Assembly (NCBI RefSeq): GCF_004296575.1
Contig: NZ_SAYT01000003.1
Coordinates: 1 to 64,000, forward strand
Reading direction: 5' to 3'
Length of the DNA stretch: 64,000 bases
Source of the DNA: Dyella amyloliquefaciens
Lineage (GTDB): Bacteria; Pseudomonadota; Gammaproteobacteria; Xanthomonadales; Rhodanobacteraceae
Position numbers and translations under genes: made by a program. Position 1 is the stretch's first letter. Each line of letters starts with the position of its first letter. The notes beneath the pieces were generated by a model. That model searched no databases. It was not told the DNA's origin and was given only the letters and a program-made list of their open reading frames with translations. This document shows positions 25,891-35,332 of the stretch, piece by piece.

Positions 25891-27003
25891 ATGGATGGTT
25901 CAGTGAAATTGCGAAGCGGCGTGGATCGGCACGCCGGCTGGCGATTCGTGCTTGCAGGGTTGGCCTTGCTCATGAGTCTTCCGGCCTTGGCGGACTGCGG
26001 CCGTTGTGCAGCGATCGCCCGGCGCTTTGCCGCGGACAACGGATTCAACGGCGTGGTGCTGGTGGGGCATGACAACAAGGTCGACTACGCGGAGGCGTTC
26101 GGCTTGGCTGACGCCGGGGCAGGCACACGCATCTCCGTTGATACACCATTCGAGGCAGGGTCCGTCTCAAAATGGATCGCGGCGATGGTGGTGATGCGCC
26201 TTGTTCAACAAGGCCAGCTCGCGCTCGACGAGCCCATATCAACGTACCTTCCTGATTACCGTCATGACAGTGGTGCCAAGCTGACGCTACGCAGTCTGAT
26301 GACCCATGCCAGCGGCGTTCCGAACGAGATCGATGAGGCCATCAAGCGCGATCCGGCTACGCGTGCGCTGTCGCTGAGCAACGCAGAGGCCGTGCATCGT
26401 TTTGCCAGCGGCGACCTGCATTTCGAACCGGGAACGGACTGGGACTACTCACACTCGAATTGGCTATTGGTCAAGGCGATTGTCGAGAAGGCCACCGGGC
26501 GTGACTATGCGTCGTTGGTCGACGGTTTCGTGGTCCAGCCGCTCGCGTTGCATCACAGCGGCATCTACAGTGGAAGTTCTTCCACCGTGCCGGGCATGGC
26601 GCGTGGGTACCTGCGGCTCACTCCCTACGCCGAGCTGCTCGACAAACCCACCCCGAACTTCATGGTCCTGGCCGGAGGGTTCTACTCCAGCGCCAGCGAC
26701 CTCTTCGTCTTGATGGATGGCCTATTCGCGGGGCGAATCCTGTCGCCCGAGTCGACGCGCACTCTGATGACCGTTGAGCGTCCGGCCCAGAATTACGCGC
26801 TGGGTGGCCGCACCAAAACGCTGACGTTCGCAGGCATGGAGCATTCCGTCGCCTGGGAATATGGATCCAACGGTGCCTTTCGGGTACTTGCCTGGCGCAC
26901 GCTCGATGGCGGGCATACGGTCATTGTGATGAACAACACCAGCTTCGATCACATGAAGATCGGAGAGCTTGGCACGGCGTTGATGGAGGCCAGCTATCGC
27001 TGA
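25891..27003 (+). CDS. Exported beta-lactamase-fold serine hydrolase (class C/PBP-like)
   Basis: The ATG at 25891 gives 370 residues; a GTG at 25840 is an alternative. After a signal peptide (FVLAGLALLMSLPALA) come the active-site SxxK motif in EAGSVSKWIAA (Ser91, Lys94), a Y-x-(N/S)-type motif in WDYSHSNWLLV (about 185), and late GGRTKTLTF and EYGSNGAF regions. PF00144 members include AmpC, esterases and D-alanyl carboxypeptidases. The motif YSHS rather than YxN and the lack of an ampR partner argue against a dedicated AmpC. Third in a run of exported hydrolases. Confidence 0.85.
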   Translation: MDGSVKLRSGVDRHAGWRFVLAGLALLMSLPALADCGRCAAIARRFAADNGFNGVVLVGHDNKVDYAEAFGLADAGAGTRISVDTPFEAGSVSKWIAAMVVMRLVQQGQLALDEPISTYLPDYRHDSGAKLTLRSLMTHASGVPNEIDEAIKRDPATRALSLSNAEAVHRFASGDLHFEPGTDWDYSHSNWLLVKAIVEKATGRDYASLVDGFVVQPLALHHSGIYSGSSSTVPGMARGYLRLTPYAELLDKPTPNFMVLAGGFYSSASDLFVLMDGLFAGRILSPESTRTLMTVERPAQNYALGGRTKTLTFAGMEHSVAWEYGSNGAFRVLAWRTLDGGHTVIVMNNTSFDHMKIGELGTALMEASYR

Positions 27004-27252
27004 ATCGTTTGACGACGAGGCCCCAGCGAAGCTGCTTCTTGATCCGCTCACCAGCCGATGCCGTGTCGCAATATGGGCGAATTTTCGAGACGAAAGGGTG
27101 GCGTACGGCGTTTGGTTGTAAGGTTCGTCGCCCGGGCCGGAGGTGGATCTGAGTTCGAGCGAAAGCCGTGGGCGTCGTTTGCCAGGCGGCGTTACGATTA
27201 GCCAATGGCGCCCGCAAGGTGGCGCACGAGTGATCAGCAAGGGCGGTAGTCG

Positions 27253-27405
27253 GTGCAGAGTCTGAAGGCGAAAATACATTCGATTTTTTGGGGCTTGGCC
27301 CATGGGAAGCCAATCGGCAGCCCTAAATACGACGTTATGGAAAACATGCTTCCGCTGTTGCTGGCCGTTGTCGCGATCGGCGTCAAATTGTGGCTGTACT
27401 GGTAA
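27253..27405 (+). CDS. Possible 50-residue membrane protein
   Basis: A GTG at 27253, preceded by AAGGGCGG, opens 50 codons to TAA at 27403. The peptide begins MQSLKAKIHSIFWGLAHGKP and ends with a clean hydrophobic helix, MLPLLLAVVAIGVKLWLYW. The amphipathic N-terminus plus C-terminal tail-anchor pattern looks protein-like. No homologue recalled. The surrounding 27004-27567 stretch holds nothing else convincing. Confidence 0.4.
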   Translation: MQSLKAKIHSIFWGLAHGKPIGSPKYDVMENMLPLLLAVVAIGVKLWLYW

Positions 27406-27567
27406 ATGCAGCTGTGACAGCTGCATTCGAACCTTCGGGTACCTGACGGCCGCGCGTTGAGTCGCGCTGCAGTGGGGAAGAGGGCAGGGCCGCTTCGAAA
27501 GAGGCGATCCTGGGTTCATCAATTAGCCGCGCCTTATGTGCTGGCGTCGCCAGTCGCGCGAGACGTA

Positions 27568-28101
27568 TCAAGCAGGTGCATACGTCAATCGAATCACGCT
27601 CTCGCCGATCAATTCGCTGGTCACGTAGCGAAGTGGTGATCTAGGGCCTGCGAAGAATGGCTTGCCGTGACCAAGCACGACGGGCTGAAGATAGAGCTGG
27701 TACTCATCTATGAGGCCCAGGTCCGTCAGGCTTTGGGCCAGCTCGGGTCCAGCGACTTCGATCTCACCCGGGCGATCTGCCTTCAATCTCCGTATCACCG
27801 CCTCGATGTCGTCGGCGATCAGGGTGGCGTTTGGGCCGACTGACTTCAGTGTGCGCGATACGACCCACTTCGGTCGGCTTCGCCATACCGCGGCGTACTC
27901 GCGTTCATCGGCACCCCAGTCGGCAGCGTCGTCGTCCCAATACCGCATGACCTCGTACATGCGGCGGCCGTAGAGCATGCCTGTCTGGTCGCGCACTTGT
28001 TGCGTGAAATGACGAAAGAGCACGGGATCAGGCGCTCCCATTCTCTGGTGTTCGACGTAGCCATCCAGCGACACGTTCAACCCGAAGACAAACTTCGCCA
28101 T
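27568..28101 (-). CDS. Dihydrofolate reductase-fold protein (RibD C-terminal type)
   Basis: The ATG at 28101 gives 177 residues (MAKFVFGLNVSLDGYVEH). It has the RibD_C/YyaP pattern: an N-terminal strand with SLDGY, MLYGRRMYEVMRYWDDD, VVSRTLKSVGPNATLI, EVAGPELAQSLTDLGLIDEY and a final VVLGHGKPFF. These NADPH-dependent DHFR-like proteins are widespread; most have no known substrate. It is monocistronic and not next to riboflavin genes, so a riboflavin role is unlikely. Confidence 0.88.
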   Translation of the reverse strand: MAKFVFGLNVSLDGYVEHQRMGAPDPVLFRHFTQQVRDQTGMLYGRRMYEVMRYWDDDAADWGADEREYAAVWRSRPKWVVSRTLKSVGPNATLIADDIEAVIRRLKADRPGEIEVAGPELAQSLTDLGLIDEYQLYLQPVVLGHGKPFFAGPRSPLRYVTSELIGESVIRLTYAPA

Positions 28102-28616
28102 GGAACGTCTCCGCGCGCGGGGGGGCTTTAGCGTAGCGCGCCTATGTGCGGTGGAGAAGCGAAGAGCCCCGTCCCCAGGAAGGCTTCCTGTCAACGGACG
28201 TATCGAGCGTATTGGCAACGAATGTATGAAGGCAGCGCTCAGGCGGCTCGCATTTTCATGCGTTTTCTTGGGGCGCGCCGATTGCCCGGTATCGATATCG
28301 GAAAATGGATATGTGAGGCATCGCTCTGAGGTGCCTGGCCGGGGCAGCGAGCAGGACTCGTTCGAGCTTCACATTCCGGGTTTGCATGAGCATGCCCCCG
28401 GTGGGCGCCCTTCTTTCGAGCCGCCACTTTCTCGCTACGGAGCCATTTGAGATGGTTTACATGGCCACACCTGCACGGCTTGCGACGGCAGCAAAGCGTC
28501 ATGCGCGTACCCGCGTGGTGGCCGGGTGGGACGGGTTTCCGGTGTGGCGCATGTTTTTCATTGACTCCATGCGAGCCGTGTCGTAGTTGTTTCGCTGACC
28601 CGAAGGAGCCTCGCGC
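28102..28616. other. 515-bp gap without a well-supported gene
   Basis: This stretch separates the RibD-like and diguanylate cyclase genes. The best candidate is a 44-codon frame at 28452-28586 (MVYMATPARLATAAKRHART...), with GGAG eight bases upstream; it is basic and has no recognised family. Another frame, running to 28450, begins like a signal peptide but continues as unconvincing sequence. I would not call either a gene on this evidence. Confidence 0.4.
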
Positions 28617-30116
28617 TTGGCTGTCGTCCTACTCATCGTGCTGCTGGTGGCCCATCTGGCCTTGGCGTACTGGTACGGCCATGTGGAGGCCGTGCCTCCC
28701 CAACTGGCCATGCTGGCGGTGCAGGCGATGGCGGTGTGGGCGGTGTTTACGCGTTACCGGCGTAGCCCGGCTCTGATCCGGCTGCCGTGGCTTCTGCTGG
28801 CGGTGGCCGTGTCGATGCAGATGCTATGGGACAGCACCAATGTGCTGGCGTCGGTACTGGGAGACAAGGGCGGTTACCTGGCGGCGCTCGCCACGGTGTT
28901 GTCGGCGCTGTACATGATCCCTTGCATGTTCATGTCCACACGCTCGTTCACGATGCACGAACCGCGTGCCGTGGCCGTGCTGGACCTGGTGCTGCTCTTT
29001 ATGGTGGCGGTGCTGGTGTACCAGTTCTTCACCACGCTGTTGAGCGGGCCGCTGGCGTCCGATCCTGCCAGCATCCACGTCGTGGTCGACCTGGCCGACG
29101 CCATCGATTTTTCGCTGGCTGCCATGGCGATCGTGCGCCTGTTTGGAGCGCGAAGCTTCCGGTGGCGATTCTTCTACTACACGGCTGGCGCCTATCTGCT
29201 GGTCAACGCGACGGTCGCCTGTATCTACAACCGTATGGAAATGCACGGTCTGCCATGGTGGGCGGGTTCCCTGATCGATATTCCACACGCCCTGCTGGTA
29301 GTGGTGGTCCTGCGCCAGCCGCCTCGGTGGTTGCGCTCCTACCATCCATCGCTGGGCGTTTCGCAGACCATCGCCTCGTTCGCGCCGATCCTGCTGGCGA
29401 CAATGGTGGTGATGCTCTGCATCAGCACGTCACGCTTCAATTTCGTTCCCAGCCTGGTGGTGGGGGCGTTGGCGGTGCTGTTTTACGGGTTGCGCGTGGC
29501 ATTCATCCAGAGTCGGCAAATCGACCAGCAGCGTGCCATCGATCAAAGCGCCTGGCGCTTGGAACAACAGCTGGGCCGCGATCCGCTTACCGGCATCGCT
29601 AATCGCGTCACGCTGGACAAGCGCCTGCGCGAGACGATGGAGGAGGGGCGCAGGACGGGGCGTTTCTGCTCGCTGCTGATGATCGATATCGACTACTTCA
29701 AGCAGTACAACGACAGCTTCGGCCATATTGCCGGTGACGCTTGCCTGGTGCAGGTGGCTGGCGCCCTGACCCGCAGCCGTGTGCGCGTGCACGACCTGGT
29801 GGCGCGCTACGGTGGCGAGGAGTTTGCCATCGTGTTGATCGATACCAGCATGGACATGGCACAAGAGGTCGCACGCCGCCTGATCACCGCGATCGAGCAC
29901 CTGCAGATTGCGCATCCGGCCTGTCCGCTCGGGCGTCTCTCGATCAGCATTGGAGTGGCCACCCAGACCGCACAGACGCCGATCGATCCGGTTGTCATGC
30001 TCGCCGAAGCCGACCATGCGCTGTATCGCGCCAAGCACAATGGGCGCAATCGCTTCGAGGCGGGTGCAGGCGACGTCGGTCCTTCCTCCGTGTTGGCGGG
30101 CGCCAGCAACGCGTAG
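28617..30116 (+). CDS. Membrane-bound diguanylate cyclase (GGDEF)
   Basis: A TTG at 28617, eight bases after AAGGAG, gives 499 residues. The first ~300 residues hold eight or nine membrane helices of no recognised sensor class. The GGDEF domain begins at RDPLTGIANRVTLDKRL (about 322) with IDIDYFKQYNDSFGH for Mg/GTP and the active GGEEF at about 400. The inhibitory I-site RxxD is present as RVHDLVARYGGEEF. All catalytic residues are intact, so it should make c-di-GMP with product inhibition. There is no EAL domain. Monocistronic. Confidence 0.93.
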   Translation: MAVVLLIVLLVAHLALAYWYGHVEAVPPQLAMLAVQAMAVWAVFTRYRRSPALIRLPWLLLAVAVSMQMLWDSTNVLASVLGDKGGYLAALATVLSALYMIPCMFMSTRSFTMHEPRAVAVLDLVLLFMVAVLVYQFFTTLLSGPLASDPASIHVVVDLADAIDFSLAAMAIVRLFGARSFRWRFFYYTAGAYLLVNATVACIYNRMEMHGLPWWAGSLIDIPHALLVVVVLRQPPRWLRSYHPSLGVSQTIASFAPILLATMVVMLCISTSRFNFVPSLVVGALAVLFYGLRVAFIQSRQIDQQRAIDQSAWRLEQQLGRDPLTGIANRVTLDKRLRETMEEGRRTGRFCSLLMIDIDYFKQYNDSFGHIAGDACLVQVAGALTRSRVRVHDLVARYGGEEFAIVLIDTSMDMAQEVARRLITAIEHLQIAHPACPLGRLSISIGVATQTAQTPIDPVVMLAEADHALYRAKHNGRNRFEAGAGDVGPSSVLAGASNA

Positions 30117-30326
30117 TGGGCCTGGTTGTGCCAGCGATGGTTGGTGACCGTATGCTGGCCTAGTTCATCGGCATGAAAGTCGCTGCCCGATAGTCGCCGA
30201 ATCGCCGGTTTCCCTGGGCTGTGGCGAAGGGCGCGCCATGCGAACCCCTGCGTGCCGGAAGCGTCCACCTGGCGATGCTGCATCCTTTAGGATGGGCGCT
30301 CTGCTACCTGACCGAGGCGGCCCTTC

Positions 30327-31916
30327 ATGCGTACGGCTTTTCCGTATTCGTACCGGTTTCTCCTGGCCCTGGCCCTGGTGCTGCCCGTTCCGTGGGCCGC
30401 CGCTGCCGATGCCGGGCCGATAGTGCGGATCGACACCGGCAGCGTGTCGGGTGTCCCAAATGCACAGGCTGGTCTGGATGAGTTCAAGGGCATCCCCTAC
30501 GCCGCGCCGCCCGTCGACACGCTGCGCTGGAAGCCTCCGCAGCCAGCGGCCGCATGGAAAGGCGTGCGCACGGCAGACCGTTTCGGCCCGCGCTGCATGC
30601 AGCGCCCGATCTACAGCGACCAGGTGTTCCACTCCGATGGCATGGGCGAAGACTGCCTCTACCTCAACGTGTGGAAGCCTGCGCACGCCGGCAACGGCAA
30701 GCTGCCGGTGCTGGTGTATTTCTATGGCGGCGGCTTTATCACTGGCGACAGTTCCGAGGCGCGCTACGACGGTGCCAGCCTGGCGCAACGCGGCATCGTC
30801 ACGGTGACCGTGAACTATCGGCTGGACGTGTTTGGTTTTCTCGCCTTGCCTGCACTGGCCGCGGAGTCGCCGGCACACGCCACCGGCAACTATGGCCTGC
30901 TCGATCAGGTGGCCGCGCTGCGTTGGGTACAGCACAACATCGCAGCGTTTGGCGGTGATCCGCAGCAGGTCACCATTGCCGGCGAGTCGGCAGGTTCGAT
31001 GTCCGTGTCGGCCTTGATGGCTTCGCCGCTGTCGAAGGGATTGATGCAGCGTGCGATTGGCGAGAGCGGCGCAGTGTTCGGTCAACGCCAGCCGGCGTCG
31101 CGGGCATCCGCCGAACAGCAGGGAGCGGCCTACATGCAGCATGTAGGCGCGCATTCACTGGCGGATTTGCGCGCGATGAAGGCGGATGTGCTGCTCAAGG
31201 CTTGCGGTGACGAGGGCGTCACCAAGTTTGGACCTTCCATCGATGGCGACCTCCTGCCGCGTACACCCGCAGCCATCTATGAGGCTGGTGCGCAGGCACA
31301 CATTCCCTTGCTGGCAGGGTCCAATTCGCAGGAGCAAGACTGGCATGCGCTGCTCGGCGACAAGCCGCCCACGCCTGCCAATTACCGCGCCGCCGTGCAG
31401 CGGGAATTCGGTGCGAACGCCGAGGAGGTGTTGCGGTTGTACCCGGGCGGTGACGAAGCCGAGGTGAGGGCTTCCGGCACTGCACTGGGGGGCGACCGCT
31501 TCATGGGCTACCCCACCTGGCGCTGGATGCATCTCCAGTACAAGACGGGCGCTCCGGTGTACTACTACCGTTTCGAGCAACCACGCCCCGCCAAGCGAGA
31601 CGGCAGCGCCGGCCCGGACCCGGGCGCCGTACACAGCGGCGAAATCGAATACGCATTGGGCAATCTCGACGGCAACCCGATCTACGCATGGACCGCCACC
31701 GATCGCGGCGTGTCGTGCGTGATGGAAGGCTACTTCGCCAACTTCATCAAGACCGGCAACCCCAACGGTCCAGGCCTGCCGCATTGGCCGGCCGTGGCGA
31801 GCCAGGAGGGCGGTCTGCTGCGCCAGGCCATCGGCGCGGATACGCATTCCTACATCGACCGTGACGCCGCACGTCATGAGCTCCTGCAACGAGTCGATCC
31901 CGACAGGCAACCCTGA
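30327..31916 (+). CDS. Exported type-B carboxylesterase
   Basis: This 529-residue protein has a signal peptide (FLLALALVLPVPWAAA) and the type-B carboxylesterase blocks: FKGIPYAAPPV, EDCLYLNVWKP, oxyanion hole YFYGGGFITGD, nucleophile elbow IAGESAGSMS with Ser221, and the catalytic His in GAVHSGEIEYALGN. It hydrolyses esters in the periplasm or outside; the substrate is unknown. The start follows GAGGCGG. It ends 35 bp before the strong terminator hairpin it shares with convergent ssrA. Confidence 0.92.
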   Translation: MRTAFPYSYRFLLALALVLPVPWAAAADAGPIVRIDTGSVSGVPNAQAGLDEFKGIPYAAPPVDTLRWKPPQPAAAWKGVRTADRFGPRCMQRPIYSDQVFHSDGMGEDCLYLNVWKPAHAGNGKLPVLVYFYGGGFITGDSSEARYDGASLAQRGIVTVTVNYRLDVFGFLALPALAAESPAHATGNYGLLDQVAALRWVQHNIAAFGGDPQQVTIAGESAGSMSVSALMASPLSKGLMQRAIGESGAVFGQRQPASRASAEQQGAAYMQHVGAHSLADLRAMKADVLLKACGDEGVTKFGPSIDGDLLPRTPAAIYEAGAQAHIPLLAGSNSQEQDWHALLGDKPPTPANYRAAVQREFGANAEEVLRLYPGGDEAEVRASGTALGGDRFMGYPTWRWMHLQYKTGAPVYYYRFEQPRPAKRDGSAGPDPGAVHSGEIEYALGNLDGNPIYAWTATDRGVSCVMEGYFANFIKTGNPNGPGLPHWPAVASQEGGLLRQAIGADTHSYIDRDAARHELLQRVDPDRQP

Positions 31917-31955
31917 TCGGTATGGGGGGCACGACGTTTGGCGAGCCAACAAAAA

Positions 31956-31984
31956 AGCCCGGCGATCACTCGCCGGGCTTTTTT
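31956..31984. terminator. Bidirectional intrinsic terminator (carboxylesterase / ssrA)
   Basis: GCCCGGCGA (31957-31965) pairs with TCGCCGGGC (31970-31978) around TCAC. It is flanked by a run of A on the left (31951-31956) and T on the right (31979-31984), so it can stop transcription from both converging genes. Confidence 0.92.
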
Positions 31985-31988
31985 GTTG

Positions 31989-32342
<354 letters not shown>

Positions 32343-32365
32343 GGGGAAACGATTGCTGGTCGCCC

Positions 32366-32395
32366 AGTATATGTAGGTGGAAGGGCTTCCTTCAA
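32366..32395 (-). promoter_or_regulatory. Sigma-70 promoter of ssrA
   Basis: On the minus strand, TTGAAG (32395-32390) and TATACT (32371-32366) are separated by 18 bases. The -10 box lies about 24 bases upstream of the mature 5' end, leaving a short leader for RNase P to remove. Confidence 0.75.
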
Positions 32396-32448
32396 GGCGG
32401 CATAGCAACGCTATCGTGTGCGCCGACCACCACCGGAAGGGAAGGGCC

Positions 32449-32961
32449 ATGCTGCGAACTCGTCAGGCTGGGCTGTCCGATGCAGGTGTGTTGACCCAAT
32501 TGCGATGTGCCTTCCTGGAGGACGAGCTCCACCAGGCACTGCCGGACGGTTTCGCCGACCAGCTGCGAGGCTGGATCGAGGAGGCGATTCCCGAGGGCCG
32601 CTTGTTGTTCTGGCTGGCCGAGCTGGACGGGCGTGCCGCCGGCTGCGTGGCGGTGCACCCGTACACCCATATGCCTTCGGCGTATTTCCTCCGGGGCGTG
32701 GGCTGGTACCTGCTCAACATGTACGTGAAGCCGGCTCACCGGCGGCAGGGCGTCGCCAATGCGCTGCTGGCCGCCGTGGGGGCGTCGGCGCGGGAGCAGG
32801 ACGTGGATTCGATCAATCTGCATTCCACCTCGGAAGCGCACAAGATGTACGAACGCTTCGGCTTCGGCACCTCGATTGACGCCATGAACATGATGCTGCG
32901 TGCCAACGTGGTGGGGCTCTCCGAGGGAGAGCCCGGCTTGCGCTGGGGCAAATCAGGCTGA
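32449..32961 (+). CDS. GNAT-family N-acetyltransferase
   Basis: The ATG at 32449 follows GGAAGGGAAGGG and gives 170 residues. The GNAT fold is clear: [15 protein letters not shown] for the central strands, [20 protein letters not shown] for the acetyl-CoA site (R-R-x-G-x-A, about 92-98), and [18 protein letters not shown] for motif B. Substrate unknown. It sits between ssrA and smpB on the opposite strand; its last 9 bases overlap the 3' end of smpB. Confidence 0.9.
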   Translation: MLRTRQAGLSDAGVLTQLRCAFLEDELHQALPDGFADQLRGWIEEAIPEGRLLFWLAELDGRAAGCVAVHPYTHMPSAYFLRGVGWYLLNMYVKPAHRRQGVANALLAAVGASAREQDVDSINLHSTSEAHKMYERFGFGTSIDAMNMMLRANVVGLSEGEPGLRWGKSG

Positions 32962-33441
32962 GCGGTTGTGGGCGCGCATGGTGCGCTGCTTTTCGCGCTG
33001 CCAGTCGCGCTCCTTCTCCGTCTCGCGCTTGTCGTGGGCCTGCTTGCCCTTGGCCAGGCCCAGTTCCACCTTCACCTTGTTGCCTTTCCAGTACATGGCC
33101 GTGGGGATGAGGGTGTAGCCCTTGCGCTCGACGGCGCCGATCAGCGTGTCGATCTCGGCGCGATGCAGCAGCAGCTTGCGCGTGCGGCGATCGTTGGCGA
33201 TCACGTGCGTGGAGGCGCTGATCAGCGGCGGGATGGAGGTGCCCACCAGCTGGATCTCGTTGGCGATGACCATGGCGTAGCTATCGCCGAAGTTGATGCG
33301 TCCTGCGCGCAGCGACTTCACCTCCCAGCCCTGAAGCTCGATGCCGGCCTCGAAGCGCTGGTCGATGTGGTACTCGTGGCGGGCGCGCTTGTTGAGCGCG
33401 ATGGTGCCGCCCTGCTTGTCTTTGTCCTTAGCCTTGGCCAT
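32953..33441 (-). CDS. smpB: SsrA-binding protein SmpB
   Basis: The 162-residue protein binds tmRNA and brings it to stalled ribosomes. The beta-barrel motifs are intact: [73 protein letters not shown]. The basic C-terminal tail ([20 protein letters not shown]), which enters the mRNA channel, is present. It is 610 bp from ssrA on the same strand and divergent from ratA. Confidence 0.98.
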   Translation of the reverse strand: MAKAKDKDKQGGTIALNKRARHEYHIDQRFEAGIELQGWEVKSLRAGRINFGDSYAMVIANEIQLVGTSIPPLISASTHVIANDRRTRKLLLHRAEIDTLIGAVERKGYTLIPTAMYWKGNKVKVELGLAKGKQAHDKRETEKERDWQREKQRTMRAHNRSA

Positions 33442-33521
33442 GTCCGTTAAACTTCGGGCTGTTTGCCCTGACTTGATCCCGCCATAAGGCGTGGATCTGA
33501 TGAATTCGAAAAGAGGCTGAT

Positions 33522-33953
33522 GTGATCGAGATCCGCCGCAGCGCCCTGGTGCGATATTCGCCGGCCCAGATGTTCGACCTGGTCAATGACGTCGAAGCAT
33601 ACCCAAAGCGCTTCCCCTGGTGTGTCGGCGCCGAGATCCTCGAGCGTGGCGATGATGTGCTGGTCGCACGGCTGGATCTCAAGTACGCCGGCTTCCGCCA
33701 GAGCTTTACCACCCGCAATACCACCGTGCGTCCGCAGCGCCTGCACATGAGCCTGGTGGATGGTCCTTTCCGCAGTCTCGATGGACTGTTCGAGTTCATT
33801 GCGCTGGGCGAGGCCGGTTGCAAGATCTCTTTCGCGCTGGATTTCGACTATGCCGGCAAGCTCGGCGGTACGGCGCTGAAGCTGGGTTTCCAGGGGCTCG
33901 CCGGCCGCATGGTCGACGACTTCTGCCGCGAGGCGGAGCGCACCTATGGCTGA
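33522..33953 (+). CDS. ratA: RatA/Coq10-like START-domain protein
   Basis: A GTG start gives 143 residues of the polyketide cyclase/START fold: [39 protein letters not shown], the central [15 protein letters not shown], and C-terminal [21 protein letters not shown]. coli RatA was described as blocking 70S formation, while the eukaryotic relative Coq10 binds ubiquinone; which activity applies here is not decidable from sequence. It overlaps rnfH by 8 bp, forming the conserved ratA-rnfH pair. Confidence 0.95.
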   Translation: MIEIRRSALVRYSPAQMFDLVNDVEAYPKRFPWCVGAEILERGDDVLVARLDLKYAGFRQSFTTRNTTVRPQRLHMSLVDGPFRSLDGLFEFIALGEAGCKISFALDFDYAGKLGGTALKLGFQGLAGRMVDDFCREAERTYG

Positions 33954-34227
33954 GCAAGTCCATGTCGAAGTCGTCTATGCCGAGGCCGCACGCCAGGTGG
34001 TACGTCGCGTGGCCTTGCCGGCAGGCAGCACGGTGATGCAGGCCATCGAGGCGTCGGGCATGGTCCGGGAGATTCCCGGGCTGGTCGTCGATCCGGCCCG
34101 GCTGGGCGTCTTTTCCCGCAAGGCCGCACCCGACCAGGTGCTAGGCGAGGGCGACCGGGTGGAAATCTACCGGCCGCTCACGCTCGATCCGAAAGAAGCA
34201 CGCCGGCGCCGCGCCCACGAGTGCTGA
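33946..34227 (+). CDS. rnfH: RnfH-family ubiquitin-like protein
   Basis: This 93-residue protein of the RnfH/UPF0125 family has a beta-grasp fold: VHVEVVYAEAARQVVRRVAL, LPAGSTVMQAIEASGM, VDPARLGVFSRKAAPDQVL, DRVEIYRPLTLDPKEARRRR. Its cellular role is poorly defined. It overlaps ratA and converges with bamE, 16 bp apart. Confidence 0.95.
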   Translation: MAEQVHVEVVYAEAARQVVRRVALPAGSTVMQAIEASGMVREIPGLVVDPARLGVFSRKAAPDQVLGEGDRVEIYRPLTLDPKEARRRRAHEC

Positions 34228-34243
34228 CGCCGGCCAGGCTGGC

Positions 34244-34702
34244 TCAGTGGCCGTCGTTGCCGCCGCCGTTGTCGCCGCCCTTGTCGCCGTCACTGCTGCC
34301 GCCGGTGTTCTTGTCACCCTTGGTTTCGTCCACCGGGTAGCTGGCGTGGTACTTCTTGGTGTCGTCGACCAGCTTCTGGGCGTCTTCGGCGAAGAAATCA
34401 CCGTCCGTGCGCACCAGCGAGTCGTTGTTGAAGGTAAGCGTGAGCGTGCGGATCTTGATATCGCCACCGCGGTGCTGCTGGGTGGAGACGTAATTCCACT
34501 GGTTCTGGTTGAACGGCGAGTTCACCGAGGGCGAGCCCATCAGTACCAGCACCTGGCGCTTGGTCATGCCCGGCTGCAGCTGATCCACGTTCTTCTTGTC
34601 GAGCAGGTTGCCCTGCTGCACGTCAGGGGTGTAAATGAGGCGGCAGCTGGCCAGCGAGACGGCCAGCATGGCGAAACCCAGCGTGCGAATCAGCTTATGC
34701 AT
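34244..34702 (-). CDS. bamE: Outer-membrane assembly lipoprotein BamE
   Basis: This 152-residue lipoprotein has the signal LIRTLGFAMLAVSLASC with a lipobox and the BamE pattern: VQQGNLLDKKNVDQLQPGMT, KRQVLVLMGSPSVNSPFNQN, QWNYVSTQQHRGGDIKIRTL. BamE stabilises the BamA-BamD contact in the beta-barrel assembly complex. The C-terminus is extended by an Asp/Gly/Lys-rich tail (about 30 residues) beyond the E. coli protein. It is divergent from fur across 76 bp, the usual neighbourhood. Confidence 0.95.
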   Translation of the reverse strand: MHKLIRTLGFAMLAVSLASCRLIYTPDVQQGNLLDKKNVDQLQPGMTKRQVLVLMGSPSVNSPFNQNQWNYVSTQQHRGGDIKIRTLTLTFNNDSLVRTDGDFFAEDAQKLVDDTKKYHASYPVDETKGDKNTGGSSDGDKGGDNGGGNDGH

Positions 34703-34778
34703 GCGTGTTGCGTCCGGATCGTAAAGGTGTCGGATGATACACTAACGGCCTTGTGGCGCCGTGTGCGTGGAGCTTGCT

Positions 34779-35195
34779 ATGGAACAGGAAACCAAAGAAC
34801 TGCGCAAAGCCGGGCTGAAGGTGACGCACCCCCGCATGCGCATCCTGCAGATCTTCGAAGACGAGGAGGTTCACCACCTCACCGCCGAAGACGTCTACAA
34901 GAAGCTGCTTGCCCACCAGGAAGACATCGGCCTGGCCACCGTCTACCGGGTGCTGACCCAGTTCGAGGCCGCTGGCATCGTCGTCAAGCACAACTTCGAG
35001 GGTGGTCAGGCCGTCTACGAACTCGACCGCGGCAAGCATCATGACCACATGATCGATGTTGACAGCGGAACGGTCATTGAGTTCGTCAGCGAGGAGATCG
35101 AACGCCTCCAGCACGAAATCGCGGCGCGCCACGGCTATGTGATCGAGGATCACAGCCTGGTGCTGTACGTGCGGCCCAAGCAGAAGGCCAAGTAA
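34779..35195 (+). CDS. fur: Ferric uptake regulator Fur
   Basis: The ATG at 34779 follows GGAG and gives 138 residues. The winged helix has LRKAGLKVTHPRMRILQIFE and LAHQEDIGLATVYRVLTQFE; the dimerisation domain has the His-rich HHDHMIDVDSGTVIEF. The CxxC zinc site of many Fur proteins is absent, as in several Xanthomonadales and Pseudomonas Fur proteins. It represses iron-uptake genes when bound to Fe(II). The gene is followed by a strong terminator. Confidence 0.96.
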   Translation: MEQETKELRKAGLKVTHPRMRILQIFEDEEVHHLTAEDVYKKLLAHQEDIGLATVYRVLTQFEAAGIVVKHNFEGGQAVYELDRGKHHDHMIDVDSGTVIEFVSEEIERLQHEIAARHGYVIEDHSLVLYVRPKQKAK

Positions 35196-35219
35196 GTCCC
35201 TGAAAGGGCGGGCCTGCGG

Positions 35220-35251
35220 AAAGCCGGTGGCGGCGCCATCGGCTTTTTTTT
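35220..35251 (+). terminator. Intrinsic terminator of fur
   Basis: AAAGCCGGTGGC (35220-35231) pairs with GCCATCGGCTTT (35235-35246) around GGC, followed by T to 35251. Confidence 0.92.
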
Positions 35252-35332
35252 GTGGCCGACGACATGGGTCCCGGGAAGGCAGGGACAGTGACTCGTGCAG
35301 GTGAGGGGGCGAGGGGGCTGGCATTCGCCCAT

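Noticed and set aside
25891-27003. AmpC beta-lactamase
   Set aside because: SxxK is present, but the second motif is YSHS rather than YxN and there is no ampR neighbour; called only as a beta-lactamase-fold hydrolase.
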